NCBI GenBank assembly: GCA_023055355.1
Contig: JALJCS010000007.1
Span: forward strand, 6,250,001 to 6,314,000
From: Agelaius tricolor
Taxonomy: Eukaryota > Chordata > Aves > Passeriformes > Icteridae
Length of the DNA stretch: 64,000 nucleotides
Direction: 5' to 3'
Within the stretch, counting starts at the first letter, position 1; every line of letters begins with the position of its first letter. Made by a program: the position numbers and the translations under genes. The notes under the pieces are model-generated. The model was not told where the DNA came from. It did not search any database and worked only from the letters and a program-made list of their open reading frames with translations. Positions 52,901 through 64,000 of this stretch are shown one piece after another.

Positions 52901-55624
52901 GAAGAGAAGAGTGTTCTGAGACTGGACGTGTGCTCCTGCATGGATTAGGGAATAGGTACAAAAATGGGCATGGTTTCACAAACTGAGAGGGAAGGGAGCT
53001 CTGTAAAAAGCAGACAAGCCCAACCTCCAGGGTGACCTCTGGGCTTTGAAGGCCAAGTCAGGTGAGGGGGCAGCTGAGGCTCTCAGCTTGCAGCACCAGC
53101 AGCAATTGCACAATAATGAAACATTTTGCTCGGTGTGCTGTGCTGGCTGTGTCAGGCTCTGCAGCTCCTGCTGCTTCCCAAAACAGCAGAGAAACCTCCC
53201 TGGCATTGCCTTGGCACCAGCCAGGCTCCTGAGGGGCAGGAGCAAGGGTTGTCCAGGTGGCAGTCCAAAAGGATGCAGCTTTCCTAGTTCAGGGTATGCA
53301 TGATCTTAGAAGGAAATAGAAAAGTTGGCTTTGTTTACCATCCCTTTCCCCTTTGCCTTCCTTTTTTTTCTCTTTAGTATGTGCAATATACATCTCCTCT
53401 GGAATCTGTCCCAAATGATGGTGTTTAGCCTTTTCGTGTCATGCCCACCTGCTATTTTTCAGCCATTTCAGAAAATTACTGGTTTCACAATAGGATTGCA
53501 ACATATGTCAGAGGGATAGGGACATTAGGACAAAATTGGAGAGGGAGGAAAATATGAATGCATCCAGAGCTGTTATTTCATGTTAATATGCAGATGTTTT
53601 TTATTGCATAAGGACGTGGGGAACCATGTGGAACTTGCTCTCCTCACTCCTTTTGTCCCAGTCCTATTCCCCAGTTTTTGCATTTTGTTTGATTGTTGCA
53701 TTTCCTTGTAACCAAGAGTGTGTATTATCCTTGAGGCACCATCTGCTTGCTTTGTGCCTGTCTGAAACACCACCCTGGGACCTGGCACAGAGGGGCCCTG
53801 AATGCTCTGATAACACATTCATATCCTGATAAATGGGCCAGTTCTGCACTTCCTTGGTGCTCCTGGGCTCAGAGCATGAATAAAAGCAGCTCCAGCCCAG
53901 GGAGCTCTTGAACACTCTGCAGTCAATAGGAATTGGTGCTGCTTTGGAAATGGAGGTGAAGATTGCAGCAAGGCATGAGTGTTGTTACAGAAGGTTTCTG
54001 TTTGGAGTATCTTTGGAAAGAGGGTATTTTCTCTTGTAATGCAGTGTGAAGACACAATTCTTATTGCTCACTTTGACTGAGTTAGAACCTGACCCAGCTG
54101 CCTGAGCTGCAGCTGAATTAGCTCCTGAGTCAGTTATAATCCACTTCTGAAGTGTGATAGGAGTCCCATTTTCCCTGACTCATTTTTAGCCCATTGTCAG
54201 TAATTCAGCATGATCTTCAATGAAGATACGGCAAACTCAATTTTTCTCCATTACAATTGCCTTTTTAAGCAATAACATTTTTTCTCAGACTGTATTTTTC
54301 AGTTTGTTTTGCATAGTCCAAAACTCAAAGCCACAAAATCAACAACACTTAGGTCTTTTGAAATCCACACTTTGTGTGGTTGTGTATGTCAGCATCCTTT
54401 TCTACCATGCAGTAGAGCAGAGATGAAGAATAGGCAAAATAAAGCCAAAGATTTCTCTAATATTTAAAGAGGAAAAAAATTTATACATTTTAAAACACAT
54501 GTTTTGTGTGTTTTACAAATCAAATCTGAATTCTATTTGCTCCAAGCTTTCAATTTTCTTTAAAAGAAACCCGAGGTCTGAACTTAAGCTATTAAAGGGA
54601 TGTGAATGCCTGTAGGAACAAAAAACAGGAGACCACTTGAGGGCAGCAAATGCTCAGCTTCTCCCTGACAATATAGCAAAGTATCATCAGGAGACAGGAG
54701 ACTGTACTTTTATTTTCCATTCATTTATCGTGTAATTTTTGACTTGTTTTACAAGAGCGTTGTTTCCAAATAATTGCACAGATAGGGAATTTTTTTTTAA
54801 ATTGCTGTAAAAATAAAAAAGGGAAATTTTGTTCTGGGTTTTAATTTTTGCTTTGGAATTCAGCAAACATGTGAAGGTGCATGGAAGTTTTTTGAAGGTG
54901 GAAGAGAAGGGACCCAGCAGTAGAAGCTAATTTTTACCAAATATGTCTTAGGAATTTCACATGTCATTTGTGCAAAGTCTTCACACTAGAAAATACAGAA
55001 AAAAACCATATGTACTAGGAAAGAAAAAAAATTCAGTATAAATGATAATGCAAGATCATGTAACTTTCAGATACCTAAAGAATGAAGACAGTGTCAAAAT
55101 ACACATTTGGTATGTCAGATTAAATCTGCACAAGAACCTCTAACCTAGCACAAACGAAATTCTTACAAAACTTGATTTCACAACCTTATCTTTTCCCAAA
55201 AAATGCTCACTTTTAAAATGCAGCAGAATCATAAAACACAATCCATCATCTGGAGCTAAATTTATGCCTTTGTGCTCCCTTAACAGTTTTAAAATTAGAT
55301 GCCAAGCAGAGATCTTTACCAATTAGGGTAACAGGCTGATCAGCCAGGAGGTTATCTGGGAACTCCATGGAGAAGCCCATGAGGTTTTTTTGTGATTCAT
55401 GATGATGACAGAGAAGTGCAGGTTCCAGTTTAGTTTTTTACTTTCTTCCCAGTGCCATCTTTCCTCAGCTGACTCATTTTGCACCTTTTCCTGTACCAGT
55501 TGCTGCCTTCTCTCTCTACAGACCTTTAGTCCTCACTGAAGGTTTCCATTCCTCTGCTCTGCAGTTTGAGCTGCTCCCCCTCATCCCCTCACTTCCTCAT
55601 CCTCTCCCAAGCTCCTCTTCCATG

Positions 55625-55879
55625 TCAGCTGGAGTTCTCCTCCTCCTCCCCCTCGCTGAAGCACCAGGATGGGAGCAACCAGAGTGCATCAGAAATCGCT
55701 TCCACCTCCTCTGCTGGGTGCTGCAGCATCCTCAGCTTGTTGGAAGATGCCAGGGCAGGGATGTCCTGCTCAACCCCATCAGCTGTGACTGTCTGTGAGT
55801 ATTTTGGGACCTCTGAGTCTTGTACAGCACAACCTGAGCAGATTTTCACAGAGGCTGCAAATATCAGCGCTGTTTTCAT
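55625..55879 (-). other. candidate terminal coding exon, unproven
   Basis: A minus-strand open frame of 84 codons starts at an ATG (55879) and ends with an acidic tail, EGEEEENSS, and a TGA. A possible splice acceptor, ATTTGCAG, would start an exon at 55854 in phase 1. This phase fits the donor at 56177 of the next candidate exon upstream. The acceptor lacks a good pyrimidine tract. I recognise no domain. A plus-strand frame (55566-55901) overlaps it, so chance is a real alternative. Confidence 0.15.
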
Positions 55880-56176
55880 CCACGTTTTTGCTAAACTTTA
55901 ATTTCTGGTCAAAAGCACGGAGTTGCTGCAGAGTTCTAGTTTTATGGTGGTATTTATTTTAATGTTAGAGGAAAAAGTGAAGTCAAATTACCATTTTCAG
56001 AAACGAGTGAAAAGCATAAGCCAACTAAAAATATATCTGCATACAGAAATAAAATTCAAATTCAATGCTTAATGCAATTCAGCACCATAATAGGCAATTT
56101 CAGTTCATGTGAACAAAGTGGATGAGGTTTAATTGAAGGCAGGCTTATGTAATTGAAAATGTAAAAGGTGCCTTAC

Positions 56177-56383
56177 CTGTAGGTATTGTCATTGGTGTTA
56201 CCTCTGCTCTGTTTCTCTTGTCTGAGGTCATATTTTCCTGTGGATGCACAGGAATTTTGAAAGGGGTAAATGTCTCTATTTCACAGATGTAAACCCTCCA
56301 CTCAGAAACACTGTTGGTCAGAGTTTTCAGGATTTGGCACTGCTTTTGCATTTTTAAATTTTCAGCTTTTTTTAAACTCCAAT
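56177..56383 (-). other. candidate internal coding exon, unproven
   Basis: A minus-strand open segment of 207 bp is bounded by a good acceptor (TTCTTTCTCACAG, exon start 56383) and a near-ideal donor (CAG then GTAAGG, last exon base 56177). Both ends are phase 1, a symmetric arrangement common for extracellular modules. Translation gives a part with CEIE after a hydrophobic VYI, then an N-glycosylation motif (NMTS) and a Pro/Thr-rich end. No family can be named. The ORF extends through both splice sites, so the case rests on the splice motifs. Confidence 0.2.
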
Positions 56384-56435
56384 CTGTGAGAAAGAAGCTG
56401 TCTTTTCCACAGTGCCTTTTCATTGTCCTTCCCAC

Positions 56436-58079
56436 TGAAAGTAAACTGGAGCTTGCAGTCCACTCTTCTAAAAATCAGGGTTTATATCTGTTTCAGATGA
56501 AGTCTGCAGAAACTGGCCATTACTGAAATGCTGCTTTTTTTTTACTCTATCTTGCACAGGAAATCTGTTTCAGAGCCAGAAATACAGATTGAATCTCAGG
56601 ACTTCTACACCTTTGGTTCAGCAGCAAGACCATCTGTCACTTCTAATTCCTGCTATGAAAAAGATGATCTAGTTATCTTTGATGGAATAGTTCTGAATTT
56701 GCAAGCTACAGTCTTCTCCTTTTCCTCAATTAGATTTTCCTCCCCTCCTACATACTGGAATCTCTATTTGAAGGTTCAGCCTTGGATAAAGCTAAACCCC
56801 AAAAGAATGATGCCTTTTTAATCACTGGCTCCCCACTGCATATGATATCAACTTGCAAAACATGCTAGCTCCTCTCACCAAAGCAATCTTGACTTGCTTC
56901 CAAAGGGGAGAGAAAACAGGTGAATTCCTTGTCACTTTGGATTTCACTAAAGATATGCAGAAATTTTGCTCCATTTTAAGCTTGATATATGTTTTGGAAG
57001 GTAGAGGGTTTCTAAGGAAGGGCTGGCTATTTTTTTCAGGCGTGTCTACATCTTAACCAGCATCTGCATATCATTCCAAGGTTACTTTTAAATCTTCTGG
57101 ATTTTCACTCAGCTTTGTTTGACTCTCAAAGGCAAAGCACTCTTTCTCATAGGACCATTAAATCATAAGAAGATTCTCTTTCACAATGAGGAAAAAAATC
57201 AATTTTTTTTTTCTTTGGAGGAAACCATCCTCATCTTCATCTGGGTAAAGAGATGCTTCCTGAATCATAATGCATTCAATCTTTCACACATGTGTTTCCT
57301 TGGTGCAAACTACAGATAAAAAGCACATGATATAATTACATGCTTTTGTACCGTAGGTGAGGGATTGTCTCAGGCTGTTCCATCCAGCTATTGTTTTTTC
57401 CCACCCATGTACACATAAACACATTCCTGAAGCTCAAACTCAGCTGTGTTTCTGTAGGGGTGTCTCAGGCCATGTCTCTGCTATTACATTTTGATGAAAA
57501 TAAGATTGAAATTTTAGGGATTAATGACCACTTGGCAAAAATTCAGCTGATATCTACTTTAGCTGCACCACTTCTTCCAACCTCCCTTCTCCAATGAATA
57601 ACTGAAAAGGACCGAGGAACAGAGAGCTGTTTCTAGGATACAATGTGCAGCACTTCCTACTCTTGGCTCACTCTAACTTCAGCCTCTCAGCTCTGTCATT
57701 TTTTTCTGTCTATGAATTTAAAATAGCTTTTGCCACCAGATAGTGAAGTGGAAGCAATAGCATTTGTCCCAGCTGTGAGTGGGATCACCTTGCTACCGTG
57801 GTAAAATCGAAGGGGCTGATCTGCACATGGATTTTACATTAAGGTAATTTCCACACCTTACTTATCTTGCTGTTGGGTTAAAACCTTTCCTGCAGTGAGT
57901 TCAGAGGCTTTATGCATGTGTGTGAGAGCACATATGTCTCTGTGCAAAGCATGGCTTCTCTGCATTGGCATTCCAGCTGGCAGTTCCTGGAAAGCTGTCT
58001 GGAAAACCACCCTGCGGCTCCAAAGTCTTCTGCAAAAGGGAAATCATGAATGCTGTGGCCTCCCTCCTGCCACTCATAC
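56436..58079. other. unique DNA between candidate exons
   Basis: No repeat or confirmed gene. Plus-strand open frames at 56528-57597 are each under 100 codons and have no domain. Confidence 0.45.
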
Positions 58080-58529
58080 CTGTGCTGTCCTTTCTGTGCT
58101 CCAGCACGTGGGCAGAACAGGAAAGACATGGTTGGTTTTTTTGTAATCCCTCTTTGAAGGGAAAACAAATTCCTTTTTTTTTTTTTTGGCCATTCCAGAT
58201 GAGGGAAAGAAAAGTCTTTTGAACCGGGTTGCCCCAGGTTCATCTGGGTACAAACACTTTGGGTACATTGATCCATTGTAAACTCCTGGAACAGGAACAG
58301 GATGCAGGTATGGTGGACAATTATTATCAAACAATTGCTGCTCTGTATCCAGCCACTTTACAGCTTTCTGGTGTCCCTGAGATATAGATGCTGGTTTCAT
58401 GTTCTTGGCAGCCCTCCACACCCATAAGGCAAGGTCCCCCTTTTTTGACCAGGAGCTGGCAGAAGGCTCACAGATCAATGGAGAAAAGCTTCCCTCAAAC
58501 TGGAAAACTGAAGAGACTTTTTTTGTCAT
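58080..58529 (-). other. candidate first coding exon, unproven
   Basis: A minus-strand open frame of 151 codons starts at ATG 58529, directly preceded by an in-frame TAA. Near its 3' end it holds a strong donor (CAG then GTATGAG), with last exon base 58080 in phase 0. The central part is rich in Pro and Tyr (for example PPYLHPVPVPGVYNG), which reads more like protein than most frames here. The phase-0 donor does not fit the phase-1 exon at 56383, so another exon would be needed between them. A second minus frame (57878-58330) is open across the same DNA. No family is recognised. Confidence 0.18.
58171..58187 (+). repeat. T homopolymer run
   Basis: Sixteen to seventeen consecutive T bases. 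In the minus-strand candidate frame this gives a run of lysines. Confidence 0.9.
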
Positions 58530-61500
58530 TTAAGCTCTAGAGACAAACCTCCTCACCAGCATTTTCCTCTTGCAGTACATGATTACTCTGAGATTTAGGA
58601 AGCAAACAAACAGTAATCATTAAGAGCAGTTTATTAAACAAAATAAATTTCTCCTTGTGCTGTTGACTAAAGAGCAGGCAATTTAACTGTTCCTAATTAT
58701 GAGGTCATGCCTGGATTTTTCTAAACTGAAATGACAGTTTATATACACTTTTTTTTAGGAACACAGTCACTTTTTGAGGCTTTTGCACAGATGAACTCAT
58801 TGATATCATAAGTACCGCCATGTGCAAGAGATTGAAAATGGTGATGGAAGTGATTGAAAATTGTGTTGTAAATCTTGGTGCTGCTTCTAGCAAATTGCAG
58901 AGTCTTGAATACGTGGCACAGACCCACAGTAATTTATACCTGCCCTGATGTTTAACAGAGGGGTGTTTTTCCTAGTCCAATTCAGTCAGATGCACACATT
59001 CACTCCAGGCCCGTGTTTGGGATGGTGAAATGAAATAGTTCCCATAGTTATTCCTAGAAGTTAATTAGCTGTGACAGTGGGAAAGTGACCACCTCATGAT
59101 TCTTGGATATTTATAACAGGGCTGTCACTTGCTAGGTTAGTCAGGTCATAGAGGAGATGAGAGTGTGAAGTCAGGTTTCTGTGCCCACAGAGCTGACCCT
59201 GCATCACTGCTCTTCCTTGCCATGGCTGGAAGATGGCAGGAAGGATCTCTGGGTGCAGGATTGGTAACACAACCCCAGCTGTGATCCCTATCTTTGGGAA
59301 ACAGGGCTGTGCTGCAGAGCTCTGGAGGTGCATCTGCATTTCCTTCGTCACATTCCTTCAGAGTCTGGCCTGGGATTAATGAAATGGAGATGCCTTTTCT
59401 GCTCCTGCTTTCCTGAGCTCAAGGTCAGACTTCCAGGGGCAGAGCAGAGCTGTGGCAGAGGATGGAGAAGTGTCACAGTGCCATCCCTCAGCTGCACACA
59501 CTGCACCACCCTGCTGCTCATCTGCACCAAGTGCTGCTTGCTCAGTGGGGGACACAGAGGGAGATTTGGTTTGGTTTTTTTTTTGCCTCTACTTTATATA
59601 TTTTGCCACTGGAACTTCCACTGTCGTGCCTCAGGACTTACTGTAGCTGTGCAGCTCCCTAATGCATGAGGAGATGTTTGTTTGAGTCTCTAATTTTGCC
59701 ATGTAATCAAGACTTAATGTGCTAAATGTGTTCTCTGTAAACTGGTATCAGCACAGCTGAGCATGACCTGAGCAGCTGGGAATATTTCTGAGAGCATTTT
59801 TTGTGGTTTTGAGAATTAAAAGAGCAAAGGAGTTACATCAGCAGGGGAAAAAACCCTCTCAAATTACATGTTTTATGCAAATCAGAGGTATTTTATTGGT
59901 AATGATAGCCTAACCTGGAACAGGTTATTCCAAAGATCTTTCTCATTTAGAGTACCATTTATAAATGTTGTCACTGCTCAGGAAAAGAGATATCTCACAC
60001 TAAGAAAACCATGAGTTACTATCATGACAAGGAGAAAGCACAGAAGTTCATTTTTGTCTGTCTGTCATTATGGTCCTTCAGTTTTAGCAGGAAAAAAAAC
60101 TTTCATAGAACTTCAGCATGATTTGCAGAGTGTCATTTCTCATTTCTCTGTTAAAATTTCCTGCCCATAAATAGTGTGCCAAATGTTGTAGTGGGTTTGT
60201 CATCTGCCCAATATTCTTCAGAGAAAGCAGCTGACTGTTGGCTTCCCTAATTATTTCTTCTTCTAATATTGTTTCCTCAGAGCTAGCTTGAAGGGGGAAC
60301 AAACCCCAACTATATATGCATATATATAATCAAGTAAAACCAGACATTTCTGTCAAAAAAAAAAAAGAAAAAAAAAGGTAAAGCTTTGGAACAAACAATA
60401 AGTTTCATGCAAATGTCTCTCTCTTAAAACTGGCAAGATTTCAATAAGCATTTTCTGAGAAGTATTTCATTTTATTTTACTGAAAGGTGGGACAGTGCAT
60501 TTTAAATTGCTATGAACCCCCACTGGAGAGCCAAGCTGGGAAACTGCCAAACCTCTCATACCTGCAGTGACAATGGGGAGCCATATCAACACACACAAAC
60601 CCATATTTAACTAAACTGTTCAATTGAATTCTAATCTCCAGCTAATCGCTAAGGTTGAGAAAAAAAAAATCTCCCTATTCATGTTTTATTTCTAAAAAAT
60701 ACCTTTATGAGGTAATACAAGTGCATGAATGGATGAGAGACTCAAGCACAATGCACTGTCTACAAAGCTAAATGAGCTAGGGGGGTCACATTCTATTAAA
60801 TATCTCACCCATGAAACTCACAGTTAAAAAGAAACTTTAAATAGAGTTTGGAAAGTCACTGAAAGGCCTTTTTTGGGGGTTCCCAGGGTAGAAGGTGATA
60901 CAGAGGTGTGTTTCTGTTTTGCTTTGCTCCAAGTCTCCATAAACCACACAAATCAATGAGATTACAACAGAAATACCAATGTATGTGTAGTTGGGCACAT
61001 TTTGTGTTCAAAACAGAGCTGCAGCCTCCTGAACAGGGCATGTCTGTGTCTTTCAGGCATAGGGAGACCTTTCACCCTGCCTGCTGCAGGACTATGTGCA
61101 GGAGAAAGCATGGCAGCCCTGAGTCTGGGCATCAGGCTGCACATCCCTGCTGTGACTGCCACTATCCAGCTGAAATTCTGCTCAGTATTGTGTAGTGGGA
61201 GAGATCACAAAAGAAAAGAGGAGCTCCTTGACTTATTTGAGGGCATATTTGAGGTTAATAATGGGGGCAATGTGGGGTTAAAACACACGGTCCTTAACTC
61301 AGGACTTGTAACCCAGCCCCTCATCACTCTTTGCAAAGTCATGGGTGCCCTCCCCTGGTTTTACCAAAGCAGGAACTGATGTTCCTGGTAAAATCCACAT
61401 CTGGACAAGGTATCTCCCTGTTACAGAACCAAAATATAATTTCACACGAGGATGCTGTGGAGCAGTGGTGAAGAACAAGACATTTGGGTACAGCTGGTTC

Positions 61501-64000
61501 TCAAGCACAGCTGCTCAGGTCTCTTGCTCTCCAGAAACCTGTTTGCAAAACAGGAAGGTCTCCCCTGGACCACCCCCTCGTGGTTTCAGGTGCTTACTCT
61601 CTGGTTCTGAGTTTCCATCTTGTTTGCAGACTCTGGAGGCCAGTCTGGTCTGTGCTAATGGTTGGCTGGGGATTCCCACGAAACTCTGGATGGGTAGGAT
61701 GGCTCCTCTTTGCTGATTTCAAGAAATTCCTTGCAAGCAGCTCATTCTCCTGGCTGTCCTCCCTGCACAGCAAGGCTGGGCGTGTCCTTGATTCAACCTG
61801 GCAGTGACAAGTACTGGCACTCACTTTTAGCTGAAAGGGCTCTCCCTGACCCAGGTTTTATGCTTGTGTGGAAACCCTGGCAGCAAAAATAATTTTCCAG
61901 CGTCTTCCCATTTGTCCTGTTACTTTCCTGTGTCTCCAAATCTCACCTTTCTCAGTGTGAATAGGCCAATGTGACCTTCTTGGCAAACGCTTGCTGAAGT
62001 TTAGAGCCAACCAAGTGTTGTGGGGGGCTATCAAATGTCTCCGAGGTAAGGCATGCATAAAACATGAGCACAGAGTCGTAAATAACTCGGCTCCTCTTCA
62101 TTTATTTTAAAATAATGATGGTTGTTTAACTGGCTTAAAAGGGTTACTCTTTCACCCCTAGCTTGTTCTGAGCACCGTGGGAAAACGACAGGAGCACTGT
62201 TTAGTTTAAGGGATGTAGTCATGCAAAACCTTTGCTGTACCTTCTGGAGGAAGCTGGAGTGTTTCAAGAAATAATGAAGGTGTGAATCATCACAATTCTG
62301 AGTTGTCTGATAAGAAAATCTTTTAATCTCTTGTAGCAGTGCAAGGGCTCCGATTGCTGCAATTCTCTTTTATAAATTGTGCAATAAAATATGGAATAAA
62401 TCATTGCAAATGAGTCCAGGATTATCAGCAGTCTTTTCCTTTGATATCAGTATTTCTGACCGGTGTTCTTTAAAGGCTTTTACTTGTTAGTTTAGTTTTA
62501 GGAGACAAATAAAGTAATTAGTGCTCTTTCTTTTTTTCCCCATTTTATGGTCTGTTCTTGGCACACTTAGAAAACATTTGAGCTTGAACAGTTAATTTTC
62601 AGTTGTGCCTGTTAGCAGGAATTATTTCCATTTTTCAAAAACAACATAAGAAAACAACCAGGATGAGATACTGGTTTCATTAAACGTGCATGCAAAGGAT
62701 GAGGTGTTTTGTTGCTTCAGTCCTATTCTCTTTTTCTTTAATTTTAATATATTTTAAGCATTCAAAATGCACTAAAAAATACTCAGTTTTATATGTGTGT
62801 GTTTAGTCAACAAAACCCTCAGGAGTTTCATTTTGAAAAATATTGTTTCTGGAATTTGGCTCCACACACTCTGTGTGTTTTTACAGGACAAAATCTCTGG
62901 TCTTTTACCAAGGTTTTATGTTTTTATTTATATAAAAACCACACAATGCCATAGGATGCCAAGAAGGTGAACAGCTTGGTAAGATTTAGGCTTCTTGGGA
63001 GTCCTTTCAAGATCAAGAAAGATACACAATCAAGTAAATAGCTCAAATTGGAAACCTCAGAACCCAGCTTTGATATGTGACTCTTCTCATAATATACAGT
63101 ATGACTCTGATTTAGCTTTATCACTTCATTGATCACTTCCTAGGCAGCAGATGCCCATTGGCTAGAGAGAAAATCAAACATTATTCACTGCTACTTTGAC
63201 TGTGGATGGTAAACATGTATTTATAATATAAGGCAATGTCCTACTCTAAGAGACTGGAATAGTGGAGCTAGAGGGGAAGAATGAGCCATAAAAAAGTACA
63301 GCTTGAAGTGTTTGGGTTGGAATCTGTTGTGATTTATTCTCCAGCTCCTTGCTCAGGTTGCTGCATGTCGCCTCAGCCTGCCCTGGGTGGGAGCTACAGG
63401 CAAGGGGCAGCTCTGCTGGGTGTCCATGAGCATCCTCCACACCCTCTGGTTTCTAAAGGCTGAAAGAAGGTGGAAAAGCACTTTTTGGAAACAGCATGTC
63501 CACTTACCTTTTGGAACTTCGTTGGTTTCTTTTACTGCTGGAATGCCTTTTACTAATATTTGATGAGCGGGTGAAAAAAATGTGACAAAATTGCATCAAT
63601 AGTAAGATTGCTCACGGTGCTTTAATTATTTGCTCCATTTGCTTCACGCAGGAAGTTATTGGGTGAAATACCTTTGTGTGCAGATGAGGGATGTGTGACA
63701 CACTCTGGCTAATTGTCTGGTTGTGCAGCTCAGATGAGGGTCAGGCTGCCTGGCCTCTGTCACTCCCTCCCCTCATACAGCTGTTTGCAGCCAGCAATCA
63801 CCTTGGGAAACCACACACAGTTCAACCTCTGCTTGTGTGTCAGTCATGAGAGACTTCTTCCTACAAATAATTCCCAAACTGGCTTAGGAATGCTTTGGAT
63901 GCTGGAGGGAGGAAGCCAAGTGACTGTGAGCTGCAGGGAGTGAGTGAATGGCTGAGGATGAGTAGTGGAAGGGGAAGGCCATCTCTGCCAGGCATGGTTA
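58530..64000. other. unique non-coding DNA
   Basis: No gene or transposable element is recognised. An A-rich run lies at about 60354-60377 and a small AT repeat at about 60311-60328. Several overlapping open frames of 60-125 codons occur at 59094-59670 and 60856-61892 on both strands, none with a domain or consistent splice sites. The window ends in unremarkable sequence. Confidence 0.5.
60354..60377 (+). repeat. A-rich run
   Basis: Two blocks of A interrupted by one G. No retroposed gene is recognised beside it. Confidence 0.85.

Larger units (their letters stand above)
40250..55624. other. unique non-coding DNA
   Basis: About 15 kb without a recognised gene or transposable element. It contains a short perfect palindrome at 40753-40772, POU/TATA-type motifs at 42777-42861, AT-rich homeodomain-type motifs at 43545-43900, a GA microsatellite at 43972-43991, a short direct repeat at 44603-44640 and a TA microsatellite at 49933-49982. 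Open frames are short, scattered over both strands and unconvincing. Confidence 0.5.

Noticed and set aside
57878..58330. 150-codon minus frame overlapping the candidate exon
   Set aside because: It overlaps the 58074-58529 frame in another register. It lacks its own splice signals and looks less protein-like.
60084..60302. Minus frame with an acidic, helix-like translation
   Set aside because: It reads like protein but starts at a non-ATG codon and has no convincing acceptor or donor. AT-rich DNA often gives such E/K/N-rich strings.

Overview
The window looks like ordinary nuclear DNA of a bird, most likely a songbird. The evidence is the repeat content. There are three 5'-truncated CR1 LINE copies, the dominant avian retrotransposon, and three long terminal repeats whose sequences I recognise from passerine genomes. 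That recognition is from memory and was not checked against a repeat library. The rest is AT-leaning, CpG-poor unique DNA with scattered microsatellites. Nothing prokaryotic is present: no operons, no Shine-Dalgarno-led genes, no CRISPR array and no insertion sequences.

I find no protein-coding gene I would defend. Open frames are short, overlap one another on both strands, and the longest ones run through a GAA microsatellite or into an LTR. One minus-strand cluster at 55.6-58.5 kb has open frames with good splice-donor sequences and compatible phases. I list it as a candidate only. The window is best read as intergenic or deep-intronic sequence.

Layout: 1-13.6 kb is unique DNA with a GGAA microsatellite at 2.9 kb. 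A complete solo LTR lies at 13,623-14,085 with a perfect 5-bp target duplication, and CR1 copies lie at 17.3 kb (+) and 21.1 kb (-). An AT-rich block lies at 20.7 kb and a 410-bp GAA-type purine tract at 23.4 kb. From 24 to 33.9 kb there is unique DNA with small microsatellites. A second solo LTR lies at about 33.9-34.5 kb, a 43-bp perfect tandem duplication at 35.3 kb and a CR1 (-) at 37.2 kb. A composite of microsatellite, perfect hairpin and LTR snippet lies at 38.8-39.0 kb, and a third solo LTR at 39,859-40,243. From 40 to 64 kb there is unique DNA with a few motif clusters, microsatellites and the candidate ORF cluster.

The most unusual structure is at 38,859-38,972. A TAG-type microsatellite runs into a perfect 13-bp-arm hairpin, whose right arm abuts a 55-bp piece of the same LTR family found complete 1.2 kb downstream (52 of 55 positions identical, no gaps). 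The 13.6-kb LTR also has a tidy promoter, with a perfect octamer motif just upstream of a TATA box. I see no evidence of a new multi-gene system.
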